DNA from: an uncultured Aliivibrio sp.
GTDB taxonomy: Bacteria > Pseudomonadota > Gammaproteobacteria > Enterobacterales > Vibrionaceae
Reading direction: 5' to 3'
Length of the DNA: 56,045 bases
Assembly: GCF_946479765.1 (NCBI RefSeq)
Contig: NZ_CAMLHO010000025.1
Location: 1 to 56,045 of the forward strand
Shown here: piece by piece, positions 40,372-50,117 of the stretch
How positions within the stretch are numbered: position 1 is the first letter of the stretch
How the letters are laid out: each line of letters begins with the position of its first letter
Notes under the pieces: generated by a model
Told to the model about the DNA's origin: nothing
Seen by the model: only the letters and a program-made list of their open reading frames with translations
The model's database searches: none
Translations under genes and position numbers: made by a program

Positions 40372-40399
40372 GTTGAATCTTAGCTACTTGCCCCCATAT
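40372..40399 (+). promoter_or_regulatory. Sigma-32 heat-shock promoter of lon
   Basis: GTTGAAT (40372-40378), a 13-bp spacer and CCCCATAT (40392-40399), a perfect match to the sigma-32 -10 consensus. It lies 36 bp before the lon ATG, between the clpX terminator and lon. Confidence 0.87.
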
Positions 40400-40434
40400 T
40401 ATTTCTATAGATACTGACGGAAAGAGAGAAGAAT

Positions 40435-42786
40435 ATGAACCTGGAGCGTTCCGATCGCATTGAGATACCAGTTCTACCATTACGTGATGTAGTGGTGTAT
40501 CCGCATATGGTAATTCCACTGTTTGTGGGCCGTGAAAAATCTATTCGTTGCTTAGAGGCTGCGATGGAGCAAAATAAACAAGTCCTACTTGTGGCACAAA
40601 AAGAAGCTGTAAAAGAAGAGCCAGAATTAGATGACTTACACAGCGTTGGTACAATCGCGACAATTTTACAATTATTAAAGTTGCCTGACGGTACAGTTAA
40701 AGTATTAGTTGAAGGTCAGCAGCGTGCAAAAATTCATCAGTTCTTAGAGGCTGATTTCTTCATCGCAGACGCTGAATTTTTATTGACACCGATTATTGAT
40801 GATGCTGAACAAGAAGTGATTATGCGCTCTGCAATTAATCAATTCGAAGGCTTCATTAAACTAAATAAAAAAATCCCACCAGAAGTGCTAACGTCACTTA
40901 ATGGAATTGAAGACGCTGCGCGTCTTGCGGACACCATTGCTGCTCATATGCCGCTTAAATTGGTTGATAAGCAAGAAGTGTTAGAGTTAACAGATGTGAT
41001 TGCTCGTTTAGAATTTTTAATGGGTATGATGGAGTCGGAAATCGATTTATTGCAAATCGAAAAACGTATCCGTGGTCGCGTTAAAAAACAAATGGAAAAA
41101 AGTCAGCGTGAATACTATTTGAATGAGCAAATGAAAGCCATTCAAAAAGAGCTGGGTGATCTAGATGATGTTCCTGATGAATTTGAAGCACTGCAAAAGA
41201 AAATTTCAGATGCAAAAATGCCTCAAGAAGTGCAACAAAAAGCAGAACAAGAGCTTCAAAAATTAAAAATGATGTCTCCAATGTCTGCTGAAGCAACCGT
41301 GGTTCGTAGCTATATTGATTGCTTGGTTGGTGTTCCTTGGTTTAAACGCTCTAAAGTAAAAAAAGACTTAGCCAAAGCAGAAGAGATCTTAAATTCTGAT
41401 CATTATGGTCTAGAGCGTGTTAAAGAACGCATTCTTGAGTATTTAGCGGTGCAAAGTCGAGTGACTAAACTTAAAGGTCCAATCCTTTGTTTAGTTGGTC
41501 CTCCTGGTGTTGGTAAAACATCATTAGGGCAATCTATTGCGAAAGCAACAGGTCGTAAATATACTCGTATGGCGTTAGGTGGTGTACGTGATGAAGCTGA
41601 AATTCGTGGTCATCGACGTACGTATATTGGTTCTCTTCCGGGTAAATTAATCCAAAAACTGTCAAAAGTTGAAGTGAAAAACCCACTTTTTCTACTGGAT
41701 GAGATCGATAAAATGTCTTCTGATATGCGTGGCGATCCTGCTTCTGCACTTCTTGAGGTATTAGATCCAGAGCAAAACAATAAATTTAGTGACCATTACC
41801 TAGAGGTTGATTATGACCTTTCTGATGTAATGTTTGTAGCAACGTCTAACTCAATGAATATTCCTGGTCCACTGCTAGACCGTATGGAAGTTATTCGTCT
41901 ATCTGGTTACACAGAAGATGAGAAGTTAAATATTGCTAAAAATCACTTATTGGACAAACAGATTAAGCGTAATGGTTTAAAAAACAGTGAGATTGAAATT
42001 GCTGATTCTGCCATTATTGGCATTATCCGTTATTACACACGTGAAGCCGGTGTTCGTAGTTTAGAGCGTGAAATCTCGAAACTTTGTCGCAAAGCGGTAA
42101 AACAGATCTTATTGGATAAAACCATTAAGAAAGTGACCATTAACCAAGAAAACTTAAAAGATTTCTTGGGGGTACAACGTTGTGATTATGGTAAAGCGGA
42201 CGATGAAGATCGTGTTGGTCAAGTAGTTGGTTTAGCATGGACTGAAGTTGGCGGTGATTTGCTGACGATTGAAGCAGAATCAATGATTGGTAAAGGTAAA
42301 TTGGCTTACACCGGCTCACTTGGTGATGTCATGAAAGAGTCGATTCAAGCTGCTATGACGGTGGTTCGTACTCGTGCTGAAAAATTAGGTATTAATCCTG
42401 ATTTTTATGAGAAGCGTGATATTCATGTTCACGTTCCTGAAGGCGCAACACCAAAAGATGGCCCAAGTGCGGGTATCGGCATGTGTACTGCACTAGTGTC
42501 AAGCTTGACTGGTAACCCAGTGCGTTCTGATGTCGCCATGACGGGTGAAATAACACTACGTGGGGAAGTGCTTCCAATCGGTGGTTTAAAAGAGAAATTG
42601 CTTGCCGCTCACCGTGGTGGAATTAAAACGGTCATCATTCCTAAGGATAATGAACGTGATTTAGAAGAGATCCCAGCAAATGTGATTGCCGATCTTTCTG
42701 TTCATCCAGTTAAATGGATTGATGAAGTATTAACCTTAGCGCTTAAAAATGATCCTCAAGGCTTTAGCTTTGAAGCATCTAAATAG
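40435..42786 (+). CDS. lon: ATP-dependent protease Lon
   Basis: 783 residues, one short of E. coli Lon. An N-terminal substrate-binding domain (about 10-200), coiled coil, AAA+ module with Walker A GPPGVGKT and Walker [10 protein letters not shown], and the Ser-Lys protease domain with Ser678 in KDGPSAG and the lysine in [10 protein letters not shown] near 721. It degrades misfolded and regulatory proteins; in vibrios it also influences motility and luminescence. Confidence 0.97.
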   Translation: MNLERSDRIEIPVLPLRDVVVYPHMVIPLFVGREKSIRCLEAAMEQNKQVLLVAQKEAVKEEPELDDLHSVGTIATILQLLKLPDGTVKVLVEGQQRAKIHQFLEADFFIADAEFLLTPIIDDAEQEVIMRSAINQFEGFIKLNKKIPPEVLTSLNGIEDAARLADTIAAHMPLKLVDKQEVLELTDVIARLEFLMGMMESEIDLLQIEKRIRGRVKKQMEKSQREYYLNEQMKAIQKELGDLDDVPDEFEALQKKISDAKMPQEVQQKAEQELQKLKMMSPMSAEATVVRSYIDCLVGVPWFKRSKVKKDLAKAEEILNSDHYGLERVKERILEYLAVQSRVTKLKGPILCLVGPPGVGKTSLGQSIAKATGRKYTRMALGGVRDEAEIRGHRRTYIGSLPGKLIQKLSKVEVKNPLFLLDEIDKMSSDMRGDPASALLEVLDPEQNNKFSDHYLEVDYDLSDVMFVATSNSMNIPGPLLDRMEVIRLSGYTEDEKLNIAKNHLLDKQIKRNGLKNSEIEIADSAIIGIIRYYTREAGVRSLEREISKLCRKAVKQILLDKTIKKVTINQENLKDFLGVQRCDYGKADDEDRVGQVVGLAWTEVGGDLLTIEAESMIGKGKLAYTGSLGDVMKESIQAAMTVVRTRAEKLGINPDFYEKRDIHVHVPEGATPKDGPSAGIGMCTALVSSLTGNPVRSDVAMTGEITLRGEVLPIGGLKEKLLAAHRGGIKTVIIPKDNERDLEEIPANVIADLSVHPVKWIDEVLTLALKNDPQGFSFEASK

Positions 42787-42819
42787 TGATGTGTAGCAAA
42801 AAACGTTGATATAACAGGG

Positions 42820-42844
42820 CTGGCAAGTCGAAATGACTTGTCAG
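42820..42844 (+). terminator. Terminator-like hairpin after lon
   Basis: CTGGCAAGTC pairs with GACTTGTCAG with one mismatch across a 5-nt loop, then TTTATATT. It separates lon from hupB. Confidence 0.7.
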
Positions 42845-42960
42845 TTTATATTGATATCGCTAAGTTAAGCCTTAATTGTGTGATGATAACTTCACTCATC
42901 AAATATTAAAATATGGACTCGTTCATTAATCATAGAATGAATAATTTAAAGGGGAATACC

Positions 42961-43233
42961 GTGAATAAATCTCAATTAGTTGACCAAATTTCTGAGAATG
43001 CAGATATCTCAAAAGCAGCAGCTGGCCGCGCTTTAGATGCATTAGTTGAAACAGTAACAGAGACGCTAAAAAGTGGCGATCAAGTAACACTTGTTGGTTT
43101 TGGTTCGTTTATCGTTCGCGAACGTGCTGCTCGTACTGGTCGTAATCCTAAAACTGGTGAGGCAATCGAGATTTCAGCGGCAAAAGTACCGGCGTTTAAA
43201 GCGGGTAAAGCATTAAAAGATGCGTGTAATTAA
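42961..43233 (+). CDS. hupB: DNA-binding protein HU-beta
   Basis: 90 residues from a GTG at 42961 (read as M, then NKSQLVDQI), the same start codon type and length as E. coli hupB. AAAGGGG lies about 7 nt upstream. The open frame reaches back to 42913, but that extension has no family support. The DNA-binding arm is in [26 protein letters not shown] nucleoid protein that bends DNA. Confidence 0.96.
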   Translation: MNKSQLVDQISENADISKAAAGRALDALVETVTETLKSGDQVTLVGFGSFIVRERAARTGRNPKTGEAIEISAAKVPAFKAGKALKDACN

Positions 43234-43299
43234 TCGAAAAAAAGATAAAACTCTACACAAGCCAAGTTAAGGCTAGTAAACTAGAGTGATTGATCGTAG

Positions 43300-43324
43300 G
43301 CGCATCCGATGATGCGCTTTTTTA
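43300..43324 (+). terminator. Terminator of hupB
   Basis: GCGCATC/GATGCGC with a 4-nt loop and TTTTTT. Confidence 0.9.
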
Positions 43325-43432
43325 TTGTTAAATTTTTCTTTGTTGAACTATTTTTAATTTTCACTATCAATAGAAATTAACGTTTTCTTAGGGATTTTAT
43401 CCCAATTCAGTGATTAGGAGCTAAAACATATT

Positions 43433-45289
43433 ATGATGGATCGAATTCGCGAAGGTTCAACAGGCCTCGTAGTTAAGATCATTCTCGGTCTAATTATTTT
43501 CTCATTTGTATTTGCAGGTGTAGGTAGTTATTTAGTCGGTGGAAGTCAACCTCTAGCAGCAAAAGTTGGTGAGCGAGAAATTACGCGAAATGACTTTGAA
43601 CAGGTTTACCAGAATGAACGTAATCGTATGCAATCACAGTTGGGTGAATATTTCTCAACATTGCTTGGTGATCCTGCTTATGTTGAGCAATTCCGTAAAT
43701 CAGTACTAGACCGTATGGTTAATGATGCATTACTGGATAATCAAGCTCAAGATTTAGGTTTACGTGTAAGTGACGAGCAAATTCGTCAAGCTATTATTTC
43801 GATGCCTCAATTTCAAAAAGATGGCAAATTTGATGAAGAGATCTTTAATATTTCTCTGCGTCGTGCAGGATTTAGTTCTGAGAGTTTTGCTGAGTATTTA
43901 CGTCAAGATTTAGTTCGAAACCAACTTGTTCTAGCTCTTGAGTCGACAGAGTTTACGTTATCAAATGAAGTTGAAGCGCAAAATGCGTTAGAAACACAAC
44001 AACGTGAAATCCGTACGATCACACTTAACACTGCTGATTTTGCTAATCAGGCAGAAATATCAGAAGGCGAAATTACAGAATATTACAATGCGAATAAACA
44101 GCAATTTATTCGTCCTGAGCAAGTTAAAGTTGCTTACATTGAATTGTCTGGAGATTCACTTAAATCACAAGCTCCAATTACAGAGCAAGAAGTGACAGAA
44201 TATTACCAAGCAAATAAAGATAAGTATTCAACACAAGAGAAACGAGAAGTTAGTCATATCCTTATCAAAGGTGATGAAGCTGACGCGCAAGCTGTTTTGG
44301 CTCGTTTAGATGCAGGTGAAGATTTTTCTACTGTAGCAAAAGAAGATTCGCAAGATATTCCAACAGCAAAAGAAGGTGGTTCTTTGGGTTGGATTGAACG
44401 TGGTGTTATTGACCCAGAGTTTGAAGACGCTACTTTCCAATTGGTTAATGTAGGCGATCATTCAGGTTTAGTTAAATCTGCATTTGGTTACCATATTATT
44501 CAACTTGATGGTGTAGAAGCGCCAACAACAAAACCTCTTGCAGAAGTTAGTGTAGAAATAAAAGCGTTTCTTGTCGATGAGCATGCTGCGGATGCTTTTT
44601 ACAGCTTACAAACAGAGTTAGCAGAGAAAGCATTTGAATCACCTGATTCATTAGATGATGCTGCAGAAACTGTTAATGAAAAAATAATCACTTCTGATTT
44701 CTTCTCTCAAGTTGATGCTCCAACAGCGCTTTCTAGTTCAGCTGTGTTACAAGCAATTTATAGCTCTGAAGTAAAAGAAGATGGTTTGAATTCAGATGTT
44801 ATTGAAATTGCACCAGAGCATATTGTTGTGGTTCGTGTTGAAGATGTTCGTGAAGAAATGGTATTACCTCTAGAAGACGTTAAATCAGCAGTGATTGCTC
44901 GTTTATCTCAATCAAAAGGTGAGCAAAAATCACTTGAACTGGCTCAAGGCGTAATTGGTGCTCTTGATAAAGGGGATATGAACTATTTATCTGAGAATGC
45001 ATTAAGCTTTACTGAAGCTAAAATGATTACTCGTGCAGATGAGTTAGCGAATGACATTTATCGCTTACAGAAACCAGAGCAAGGTCAATCAACATACGCT
45101 CAAGTAATAGACCGTCAAGGTAACCATGTGATTGTGGCTCTTGATGGTGTGTTGGAGCTAAATAATGATGCAATGATTGAGCAAGTAGCAACTCGTTTGC
45201 TAAGAACTCAAACTCAACAAGACTTAACTGCAACATTAGATACGCTAAAAGCGAACGCTGATATTAGTTATCCATTATTAGATCAGTAA
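43433..45289 (+). CDS. ppiD: Periplasmic folding chaperone PpiD
   Basis: 618 residues anchored in the inner membrane by one N-terminal helix (about 12-33). A SurA-like N-terminal domain and one parvulin domain (about 272-363, with REVSHILIKGD, GGSLGWIERG and SAFGYHIIQL) follow. In E. coli PpiD it assists proteins leaving the Sec translocon and has little isomerase activity. ATG ATG at the start; the MMD form matches E. coli. The hupB-ppiD-comEA order is that of V. cholerae. Confidence 0.95.
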   Translation: MMDRIREGSTGLVVKIILGLIIFSFVFAGVGSYLVGGSQPLAAKVGEREITRNDFEQVYQNERNRMQSQLGEYFSTLLGDPAYVEQFRKSVLDRMVNDALLDNQAQDLGLRVSDEQIRQAIISMPQFQKDGKFDEEIFNISLRRAGFSSESFAEYLRQDLVRNQLVLALESTEFTLSNEVEAQNALETQQREIRTITLNTADFANQAEISEGEITEYYNANKQQFIRPEQVKVAYIELSGDSLKSQAPITEQEVTEYYQANKDKYSTQEKREVSHILIKGDEADAQAVLARLDAGEDFSTVAKEDSQDIPTAKEGGSLGWIERGVIDPEFEDATFQLVNVGDHSGLVKSAFGYHIIQLDGVEAPTTKPLAEVSVEIKAFLVDEHAADAFYSLQTELAEKAFESPDSLDDAAETVNEKIITSDFFSQVDAPTALSSSAVLQAIYSSEVKEDGLNSDVIEIAPEHIVVVRVEDVREEMVLPLEDVKSAVIARLSQSKGEQKSLELAQGVIGALDKGDMNYLSENALSFTEAKMITRADELANDIYRLQKPEQGQSTYAQVIDRQGNHVIVALDGVLELNNDAMIEQVATRLLRTQTQQDLTATLDTLKANADISYPLLDQ

Positions 45290-45320
45290 TCAATTTATTT
45301 GTAATTGATAAATAAGACAG

Positions 45321-45352
45321 ACGGGCGCCTAATTGGCGCCCGTCGTGTTTTT
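45321..45352 (+). terminator. Terminator of ppiD
   Basis: ACGGGCGCC/GGCGCCCGT, a perfect GC-rich stem with a 5-nt loop, followed by CGTGTTTTT. Confidence 0.92.
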
Positions 45353-45409
45353 AGAATAAGAAAAAAGGTATCAATAGGATTTCTTATTCAGTTTATTTAT
45401 CCTTTTTTT

Positions 45410-45449
45410 GATGACAGATTAAAATTTTATTTTAGAAGTATCTGACATC
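45410..45449. repeat. Inverted repeat upstream of comEA
   Basis: GATGACAGAT and ATCTGACATC match at 9 of 10 paired positions across a 20-nt AT-rich spacer, 34 nt before the comEA ATG. It could be an operator in the comEA promoter. It does not match the CRP-S motif (TGCGA-N6-TCGCA) used by competence genes in other gamma-proteobacteria. Confidence 0.45.
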
Positions 45450-45483
45450 ATTATTTAACGGTATAAATAAACAAGGAATAGTA

Positions 45484-45789
45484 ATGAAGCACATAACCAG
45501 TTTAATTAGCTCTGTCGTTTTAGCTATTATGTTATTTTCGAGCAATATGGCTCTTGCTAAAGAAGAAAGTGCAAATAAGCACGAAGGTATAGAGGTTGTC
45601 GTTAATATTAATGAGGCAGGAGCTGAGGAGCTTAAAACCTTACTTGTGGGTATTGGTGAGTCAAAAGCAAGAGCGATTGTTGAATACCGAAAAGTAAATG
45701 GGCGTTTTTCAGCAGTCGATGAGCTATCTAATGTAAAAGGAATTGGCGATAAGTTAGTGGAAAAGAATCGCAGTAGGATGACATTATAA
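45484..45789 (+). CDS. comEA: ComEA-family periplasmic DNA-binding protein
   Basis: 101 residues. A signal peptide (about 1-25, cleavage near ALA-KE) and a helix-hairpin-helix domain (about 38-101): VNINEAGAEELKTLLVGIGESKARAIVEYRKVNGRF and VKGIGDKLVEKN. In V. cholerae ComEA in the periplasm pulls incoming DNA through the outer membrane during transformation. The location next to ppiD is the same there. A good AAGGAA ribosome site. Confidence 0.88.
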   Translation: MKHITSLISSVVLAIMLFSSNMALAKEESANKHEGIEVVVNINEAGAEELKTLLVGIGESKARAIVEYRKVNGRFSAVDELSNVKGIGDKLVEKNRSRMTL

Positions 45790-45807
45790 ACTCAGTACAC
45801 AAGATAT

Positions 45808-45837
45808 AAAAAGGCTGCCTATTATTAGGCAGCCTTT
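45808..45837. terminator. Bidirectional terminator between comEA and the peptide transporter
   Basis: AAAGGCTGCCT/AGGCAGCCTTT, a perfect 11-bp stem with a 6-nt loop between convergent genes. Confidence 0.9.
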
Positions 45838-45879
45838 GAGGTTTTGATGTGTTTTATTCTTAAGTGTATTTAAAATAAG

Positions 45880-47232
45880 TTAATGGGCTTTTTCTGCACC
45901 ATGCATCCAGCGGATCAGTATCCCTGATATCATGAGTAGAAGAACGCCAGAAATAGTTGCTGTAATAGCAATACCCGCAAAAATATCTAATGCCCCAAGG
46001 CTTTCAACATGTGAGCCAACTAAGCCTGCGATGTAATTAGAAATTGCATTGAATCCAAACCACGTCCCCATCATTAGTGAAGCTAAACGTAATGGCGCTA
46101 ATTTAGTTACCAATGATAATCCAATAGGAGATAAGCATAATTCACCTAGAGTATGGAAGAAATAAGCACCGACTAACCAATACATTGATGTTTTAATCGT
46201 TAAGTCACCGCCTTGCTCCATTACCGCGCCAACCATACAAAGAAAACCAATAGCTAAGAAAAAGAGAGCTAAAGCAAATTTAATCGGGGAGCTTGGTTCC
46301 TTTGGACCTAATTTAACCCATAACATAGCGATTAGAGGGGCAAAAACGATAATAAAGAATGGGTTTAATGATTGGAACCATGCCGCAGGAACTTCAAATG
46401 AGCCGATCATTCGATCGGTATATTGTTGAGAATAGATATTCATTAAGCCACCAGCTTGTTCAAAGCCAGCCCAAAAGACAATAACAAATAAACCCATTAC
46501 CATAATTACTTTTAAGCGGTCGACCTCAATTTTACTTAGTACATTGTGAGATGTTCCTTTAGCTGCTGCATTCTCTTTTGCAATATGAGCAGCAGGACGA
46601 ACACCGATATCACCTAAGAATCGTTGAGCAAATAGAGTTTGAATGATTAAACTAATAATCATGCCAATACCAGCAGCGGCAAAACCTGCTTTCCAACCCC
46701 ATATACCTGTAACCGTTCCAGAAACAACTCCCGCTAATAATGAACCTAAATTGATACCCATGTAGAAGATAGTAAATGCACCGTCACGACGGTTATCACC
46801 ATCTTGGTATAAATCACCAACCATGGTTGATACATTGGGTTTAAATAGACCATTACCGGCAATTAGGAAGCCTAAGCCTACATAAAAAAGGGCCTCAACT
46901 GAGAACGGTAAGAAATCATGAGGAAGTGCTAGTATGAATTGTCCGACTACCATAAGAAAGCCACCAATAAGCAGTGATTTTCGTTGGCCTAAGTGGTTAT
47001 CAGCTAACCATCCACCAATAAGTGGGGTGATATACATTAATGCAGTATAAGTACCGTACAAACTAAGGGCATCTTTAACAGTCCAACCTAAACCACCATT
47101 AATGGTTCTGTCTGTTAAATACAAGACCAGAATCGCCCTCATAGCATAGTAAGAGAAGCGTTCCCATAATTCAGTTCCAAAAAGTAAGAACAATCCTTGA
47201 GGATGGCCCATCAGTGTTTTGTTGTTTGGCAT
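45880..47232 (-). CDS. Proton-dependent oligopeptide transporter (POT/PTR family)
   Basis: 450 residues from ATG 47232 (MPNNKTLMGHPQG). The proton-coupling ExxERF motif (ELWERFSYY) lies in the first helix and the family signature FTIFYMGINLGSLLAG in the fifth, with about 14 membrane helices. Imports di- or tripeptides with protons, as DtpA-DtpD of E. coli. I did not choose a specific paralogue symbol. The longer frame to 47307 would run through the predicted promoter, so it is rejected. GAGAG precedes the start. Confidence 0.92.
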   Translation of the reverse strand: MPNNKTLMGHPQGLFLLFGTELWERFSYYAMRAILVLYLTDRTINGGLGWTVKDALSLYGTYTALMYITPLIGGWLADNHLGQRKSLLIGGFLMVVGQFILALPHDFLPFSVEALFYVGLGFLIAGNGLFKPNVSTMVGDLYQDGDNRRDGAFTIFYMGINLGSLLAGVVSGTVTGIWGWKAGFAAAGIGMIISLIIQTLFAQRFLGDIGVRPAAHIAKENAAAKGTSHNVLSKIEVDRLKVIMVMGLFVIVFWAGFEQAGGLMNIYSQQYTDRMIGSFEVPAAWFQSLNPFFIIVFAPLIAMLWVKLGPKEPSSPIKFALALFFLAIGFLCMVGAVMEQGGDLTIKTSMYWLVGAYFFHTLGELCLSPIGLSLVTKLAPLRLASLMMGTWFGFNAISNYIAGLVGSHVESLGALDIFAGIAITATISGVLLLMISGILIRWMHGAEKAH

Positions 47233-47278
47233 AATGCTCTCTTTTATCGTGGATATGTTATTCTTTTTATATAAGTAA

Positions 47279-47307
47279 TTTATACCCCTCGAATGTATCC
47301 TCTGCAA
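47279..47307 (-). promoter_or_regulatory. Sigma-70 promoter of the peptide transporter
   Basis: On the minus strand, TTGCAG (47307-47302), a 17-bp spacer and TATAAA (47284-47279). The start would be near 47272, 40 nt before the chosen ATG. Confidence 0.65.
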
Positions 47308-47322
47308 TGATGTACAAATTTA

Positions 47323-47338
47323 TGTGATTTAGTTAACA
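47323..47338. promoter_or_regulatory. CRP-like site upstream of the peptide transporter
   Basis: TGTGA-N6-TAACA, one base off the CRP consensus TGTGA-N6-TCACA, centred about 58 bp upstream of the predicted transcription start. Near the usual class I position but not proven. Confidence 0.4.
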
Positions 47339-47575
47339 TATTAACTTATTGAAATGCATGGTTATTAGTTACATTTACTTACATTTGTACGCTCTGTTTT
47401 ATGGTGTTTTTGTAGGTTTTTATTTTTATTTTTATTGTTTAGTTGGTTTTTTATTCTTGTTAAGTTGATTGTTTTGGTTAAAAGAACTTCTTTGTCGCTT
47501 TTTTTGTGATTTAACATTTCAAATCAAATTTGAGTATAGATGTGGTTTCAATATATTCTTTTGTCAGTAGTGACA
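47339..47575. other. T-rich intergenic region between peptide transporter and rfaH
   Basis: Strongly T-biased on the plus strand (runs such as TTTTTATTTTTATTTTTATTG around 47418-47440). I found no credible frame, stable hairpin or repeat of known type. Confidence 0.5.
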
Positions 47576-47584
47576 TGGTATGAT
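47576..47584 (+). promoter_or_regulatory. Extended -10 promoter of rfaH
   Basis: TGGTATGAT is an extended -10 (TGnTATGAT), 29 bp before the rfaH ATG. There is no good -35 at standard spacing, which an extended -10 does not require. Confidence 0.5.
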
Positions 47585-47613
47585 CTCTAATAGGTTAGCT
47601 AGGTATTTAAATA

Positions 47614-48108
47614 ATGAAAGAATGGTATTTACTCTACTGTAAACGTGGAGATCAACAGAGAGCAAAGTTACATTTAGAAAATCAGCAAGTAGAGTGTTAT
47701 TACCCTGAAGTTGAAATAGACAAAATAGTGCGAGGAAAAAAAAAGTCAGTTAAAGAGCCTTTATTTCCTTGTTATATGTTTGTTCGATTTGATTTCAAGA
47801 TAGGACCTTCTTTTACAACCGTTCGTTCAACACGTGGAGTCAGCGACTTTATTCGTTTTGGTGTTTATCCTAAAGTGATTGATGGGGACTTTATTTGCTT
47901 ATTGAAAAAAATGGATAATAAAGATAAGACGAAAGTGATAGAAGAGTTACCTGGAGTAGGTCAATCGATAGGAATTAAATCTGGTCCTTTTACAGGTGTT
48001 GATGCTATTTATAAAGAATCTGATGGTGAGAAGCGTTCGATCTTACTTATCACATTAATTAATAAGCAAGTTGAAATTAAAATTGATAATTCAGATATGG
48101 AATATTAG
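47614..48108 (+). CDS. rfaH: Transcription antiterminator RfaH
   Basis: 164 residues, close to E. coli RfaH (162). The N-terminal NGN domain has WYLLYCKRGDQQRAKLHL, KIVRGKKKSVKEPLFPCYMFVRFD and STRGVSDFIRFG; the C-terminal KOW domain has the GPFTGVDAI and RSILLITLINKQ segments. It binds RNA polymerase paused at ops sites and lets it run through long surface-polysaccharide operons. No ops target lies in this window. Confidence 0.94.
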   Translation: MKEWYLLYCKRGDQQRAKLHLENQQVECYYPEVEIDKIVRGKKKSVKEPLFPCYMFVRFDFKIGPSFTTVRSTRGVSDFIRFGVYPKVIDGDFICLLKKMDNKDKTKVIEELPGVGQSIGIKSGPFTGVDAIYKESDGEKRSILLITLINKQVEIKIDNSDMEY

Positions 48109-48119
48109 AGTTAGAAGAT

Positions 48120-48148
48120 AAAAAAGCGCCAAAAATGGCGCTTTTTTT
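48120..48148. terminator. Bidirectional terminator between rfaH and asnB
   Basis: AAAAAAGCGCCA and TGGCGCTTTTTT form a perfect stem between convergent genes. Confidence 0.93.
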
Positions 48149-48164
48149 ATTATGAACAATTTAG

Positions 48165-49832
48165 TTAATCATACGCTTCATTATGAACGGCTTGAACTGC
48201 TCGACCTGATGGGTCCACACAGTTTTTGAACGATTCATCCCACTCAATTGCTTTTGCTGAAGAACAGGCAACAGAAGGTCCACCAGGAACACATTTAGCG
48301 GCATCTTCAAGAGGGAATAGGTCTTCAAAGATCTCACGATACACATAGCCTTCTTTGGTGACTGGTGTATTGTAAGGGAAACGGAATTTTGCAGATTCCA
48401 TTTGCTGATCGGTCACTTTCGCTTCCGCTGTTTCTCGTAAGGTATCAATCCAACCATATCCAACCCCATCAGAGAACTGCTCTTTTTGTCTCCATGCAAT
48501 CGCTGGTGGTAAATCATCTTCAAAACATTCTCGAAGAATGTGTTTTTCCATTTTACCATTGCCACACATTTTATCTTGTGGGTTTAATCGCATTGCAATA
48601 TCGATAAATTCTTTATCTAGGAAAGGTACACGTCCCTCTACACCCCAAGCGGCTAATGATTTATTCGCTCGAGCACAATCAAACATGTTTAGAGCAAGTA
48701 GCTTACGAACCGTTTCTTCATGGAATTCTTTTTTGTTTGGTGCTTTATGGAAGTATAGATAACCGCCAAAAATTTCATCAGCGCCTTCACCAGAAAGTAC
48801 CATTTTAATGCCCATCGCTTTAATTTTACGACCCAATAAATACATTGGTGTAGAAGCACGAATAGTGGTTACGTCATAAGTTTCGATGTGATAAATAACA
48901 TCACGAATAGCATCAAGACCTTCTTGAATCGTATAAGTCATCTCGTGGTGTACAGTACCAATTTTATCAGCAACTTCACGAGCAGCTTTTAGGTCTGGTG
49001 CTCCTTCTAGTCCTACTGCAAATGAGTGCAGCTGTGGCCACCATGCTTGAGATTGTTCGTTATCTTCAATACGCATTGCAGCAAACTTTTTCGCAATTGC
49101 TGATGTTATTGATGAATCAAGACCACCAGAAAGAAGCACACCATAAGGAACATCTGTCATTAATTGACGTTTAACCGCGTCCTCTAATGCTTGTTTAAGC
49201 TCTTCTTTATTTGTTGGATTATCTTTGACGGCATCATATTCCATCCAGTCACGTACATAGTAACGTGTTGGTTCAGTATCTTTTGATGAGTAGAAGTGGC
49301 CAGGAGGAAATTCACTGATTGATTTACAAACAGGTACTAGAGCTTTCATTTCAGAAGCAACGTAATAGTTACCATGCTCGTCATAGCCGTGATACATAGG
49401 AATGATACCAATATGATCACGCCCGATTAAGTATTCATCTTTCTCTTCATCATAAAGAATAAAGGCAAAAATACCGTTTAAGTCTTCTAGTAGATCTGCG
49501 CCTTTTTCACGGTATAGCGCCAAAATAACTTCACAATCAGAGTCTGTTTGGAAGGCGTAATCGTCGGCGTATTTTTCACGTAATTCTTTGTGATTATAGA
49601 TCTCACCATTAACGGCTAGGATGTGTTTTTTATCTTCACTATAAAGCGGTTGCGCGCCACTGTTAACACCAACAATAGCCAGGCGTTCATGCGCTAAAAT
49701 TGCTTTATCTGATGAGTAAATACCAGACCAGTCAGGACCACGATGACGAAGTTTTTTTGACATTTCAAGTGCGCTTGTACGAAGCGGTGCTGGATCAGTC
49801 TTTATATCTAGTATTCCAAAAATTGAGCACAT
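48165..49832 (-). CDS. asnB: Asparagine synthetase B (glutamine-hydrolysing)
   Basis: 555 residues. Cys2, exposed after Met removal, is the glutaminase nucleophile (MCSIFGILD). The N-terminal glutaminase domain (about 1-190) includes RHRGPDWSG, HERLAIVG and NGEIYNH. The synthetase domain has the pyrophosphate loop LSGGLDSS and GEGADEIFGGY. It makes asparagine from aspartate, glutamine and ATP. AGAGGGA precedes the ATG. The 285-bp gap upstream shows only the terminator of the next gene. Confidence 0.96.
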   Translation of the reverse strand: MCSIFGILDIKTDPAPLRTSALEMSKKLRHRGPDWSGIYSSDKAILAHERLAIVGVNSGAQPLYSEDKKHILAVNGEIYNHKELREKYADDYAFQTDSDCEVILALYREKGADLLEDLNGIFAFILYDEEKDEYLIGRDHIGIIPMYHGYDEHGNYYVASEMKALVPVCKSISEFPPGHFYSSKDTEPTRYYVRDWMEYDAVKDNPTNKEELKQALEDAVKRQLMTDVPYGVLLSGGLDSSITSAIAKKFAAMRIEDNEQSQAWWPQLHSFAVGLEGAPDLKAAREVADKIGTVHHEMTYTIQEGLDAIRDVIYHIETYDVTTIRASTPMYLLGRKIKAMGIKMVLSGEGADEIFGGYLYFHKAPNKKEFHEETVRKLLALNMFDCARANKSLAAWGVEGRVPFLDKEFIDIAMRLNPQDKMCGNGKMEKHILRECFEDDLPPAIAWRQKEQFSDGVGYGWIDTLRETAEAKVTDQQMESAKFRFPYNTPVTKEGYVYREIFEDLFPLEDAAKCVPGGPSVACSSAKAIEWDESFKNCVDPSGRAVQAVHNEAYD

Positions 49833-50049
49833 AAGTTCCCTCTAATCTCTTCTTAATTTTTATCATAAATTATTGTCTTAACTACAATTTGCCATGATCG
49901 ATAAAAAAAGCAACCAAGAAATACAAATAAAATCACAAACAGGCAACCTAATTAGATAATATTTAATATTTTTGCTATTTTGGTGTTTAATCGTTAGTTG
50001 TGGGCGGTTTTTTAAACAAAAAGAATGGAAATGAGGGAATATAAATAAA

Positions 50050-50087
50050 AAATCAGATTAGAATTTAATTAAGCTCTAATCTGATTT
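50050..50087 (-). terminator. Terminator of the KefB-like gene
   Basis: AAATCAGATTAGA and TCTAATCTGATTT form a perfect 13-bp stem with an AT-rich loop, 30 nt after the antiporter stop, with TTTTTATTTAT on the minus strand. Confidence 0.82.
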
Positions 50088-50117
50088 TCGACGGTGAGTA
50101 AGTAATCAATAAAGGAA

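Noticed and set aside
39995-40519. 174-codon frame antisense to the end of clpX and start of lon
   Set aside because: It runs through the clpX terminator and the lon sigma-32 promoter and overlaps two certain genes. Composition is that of a shadow frame.
42913-42960. Upstream start for hupB
   Set aside because: HU proteins begin at MNKSQL; the extension contains the ribosome-binding site of the GTG start.
47233-47307. N-terminal extension of the peptide transporter
   Set aside because: The 25 extra codons overlap a good promoter and have no family equivalent; ATG 47232 has a ribosome site.
47400-47470. T-rich repeats upstream of rfaH, considered as a repeat array
   Set aside because: Units vary in length and sequence, with no spacer structure; simple compositional bias.
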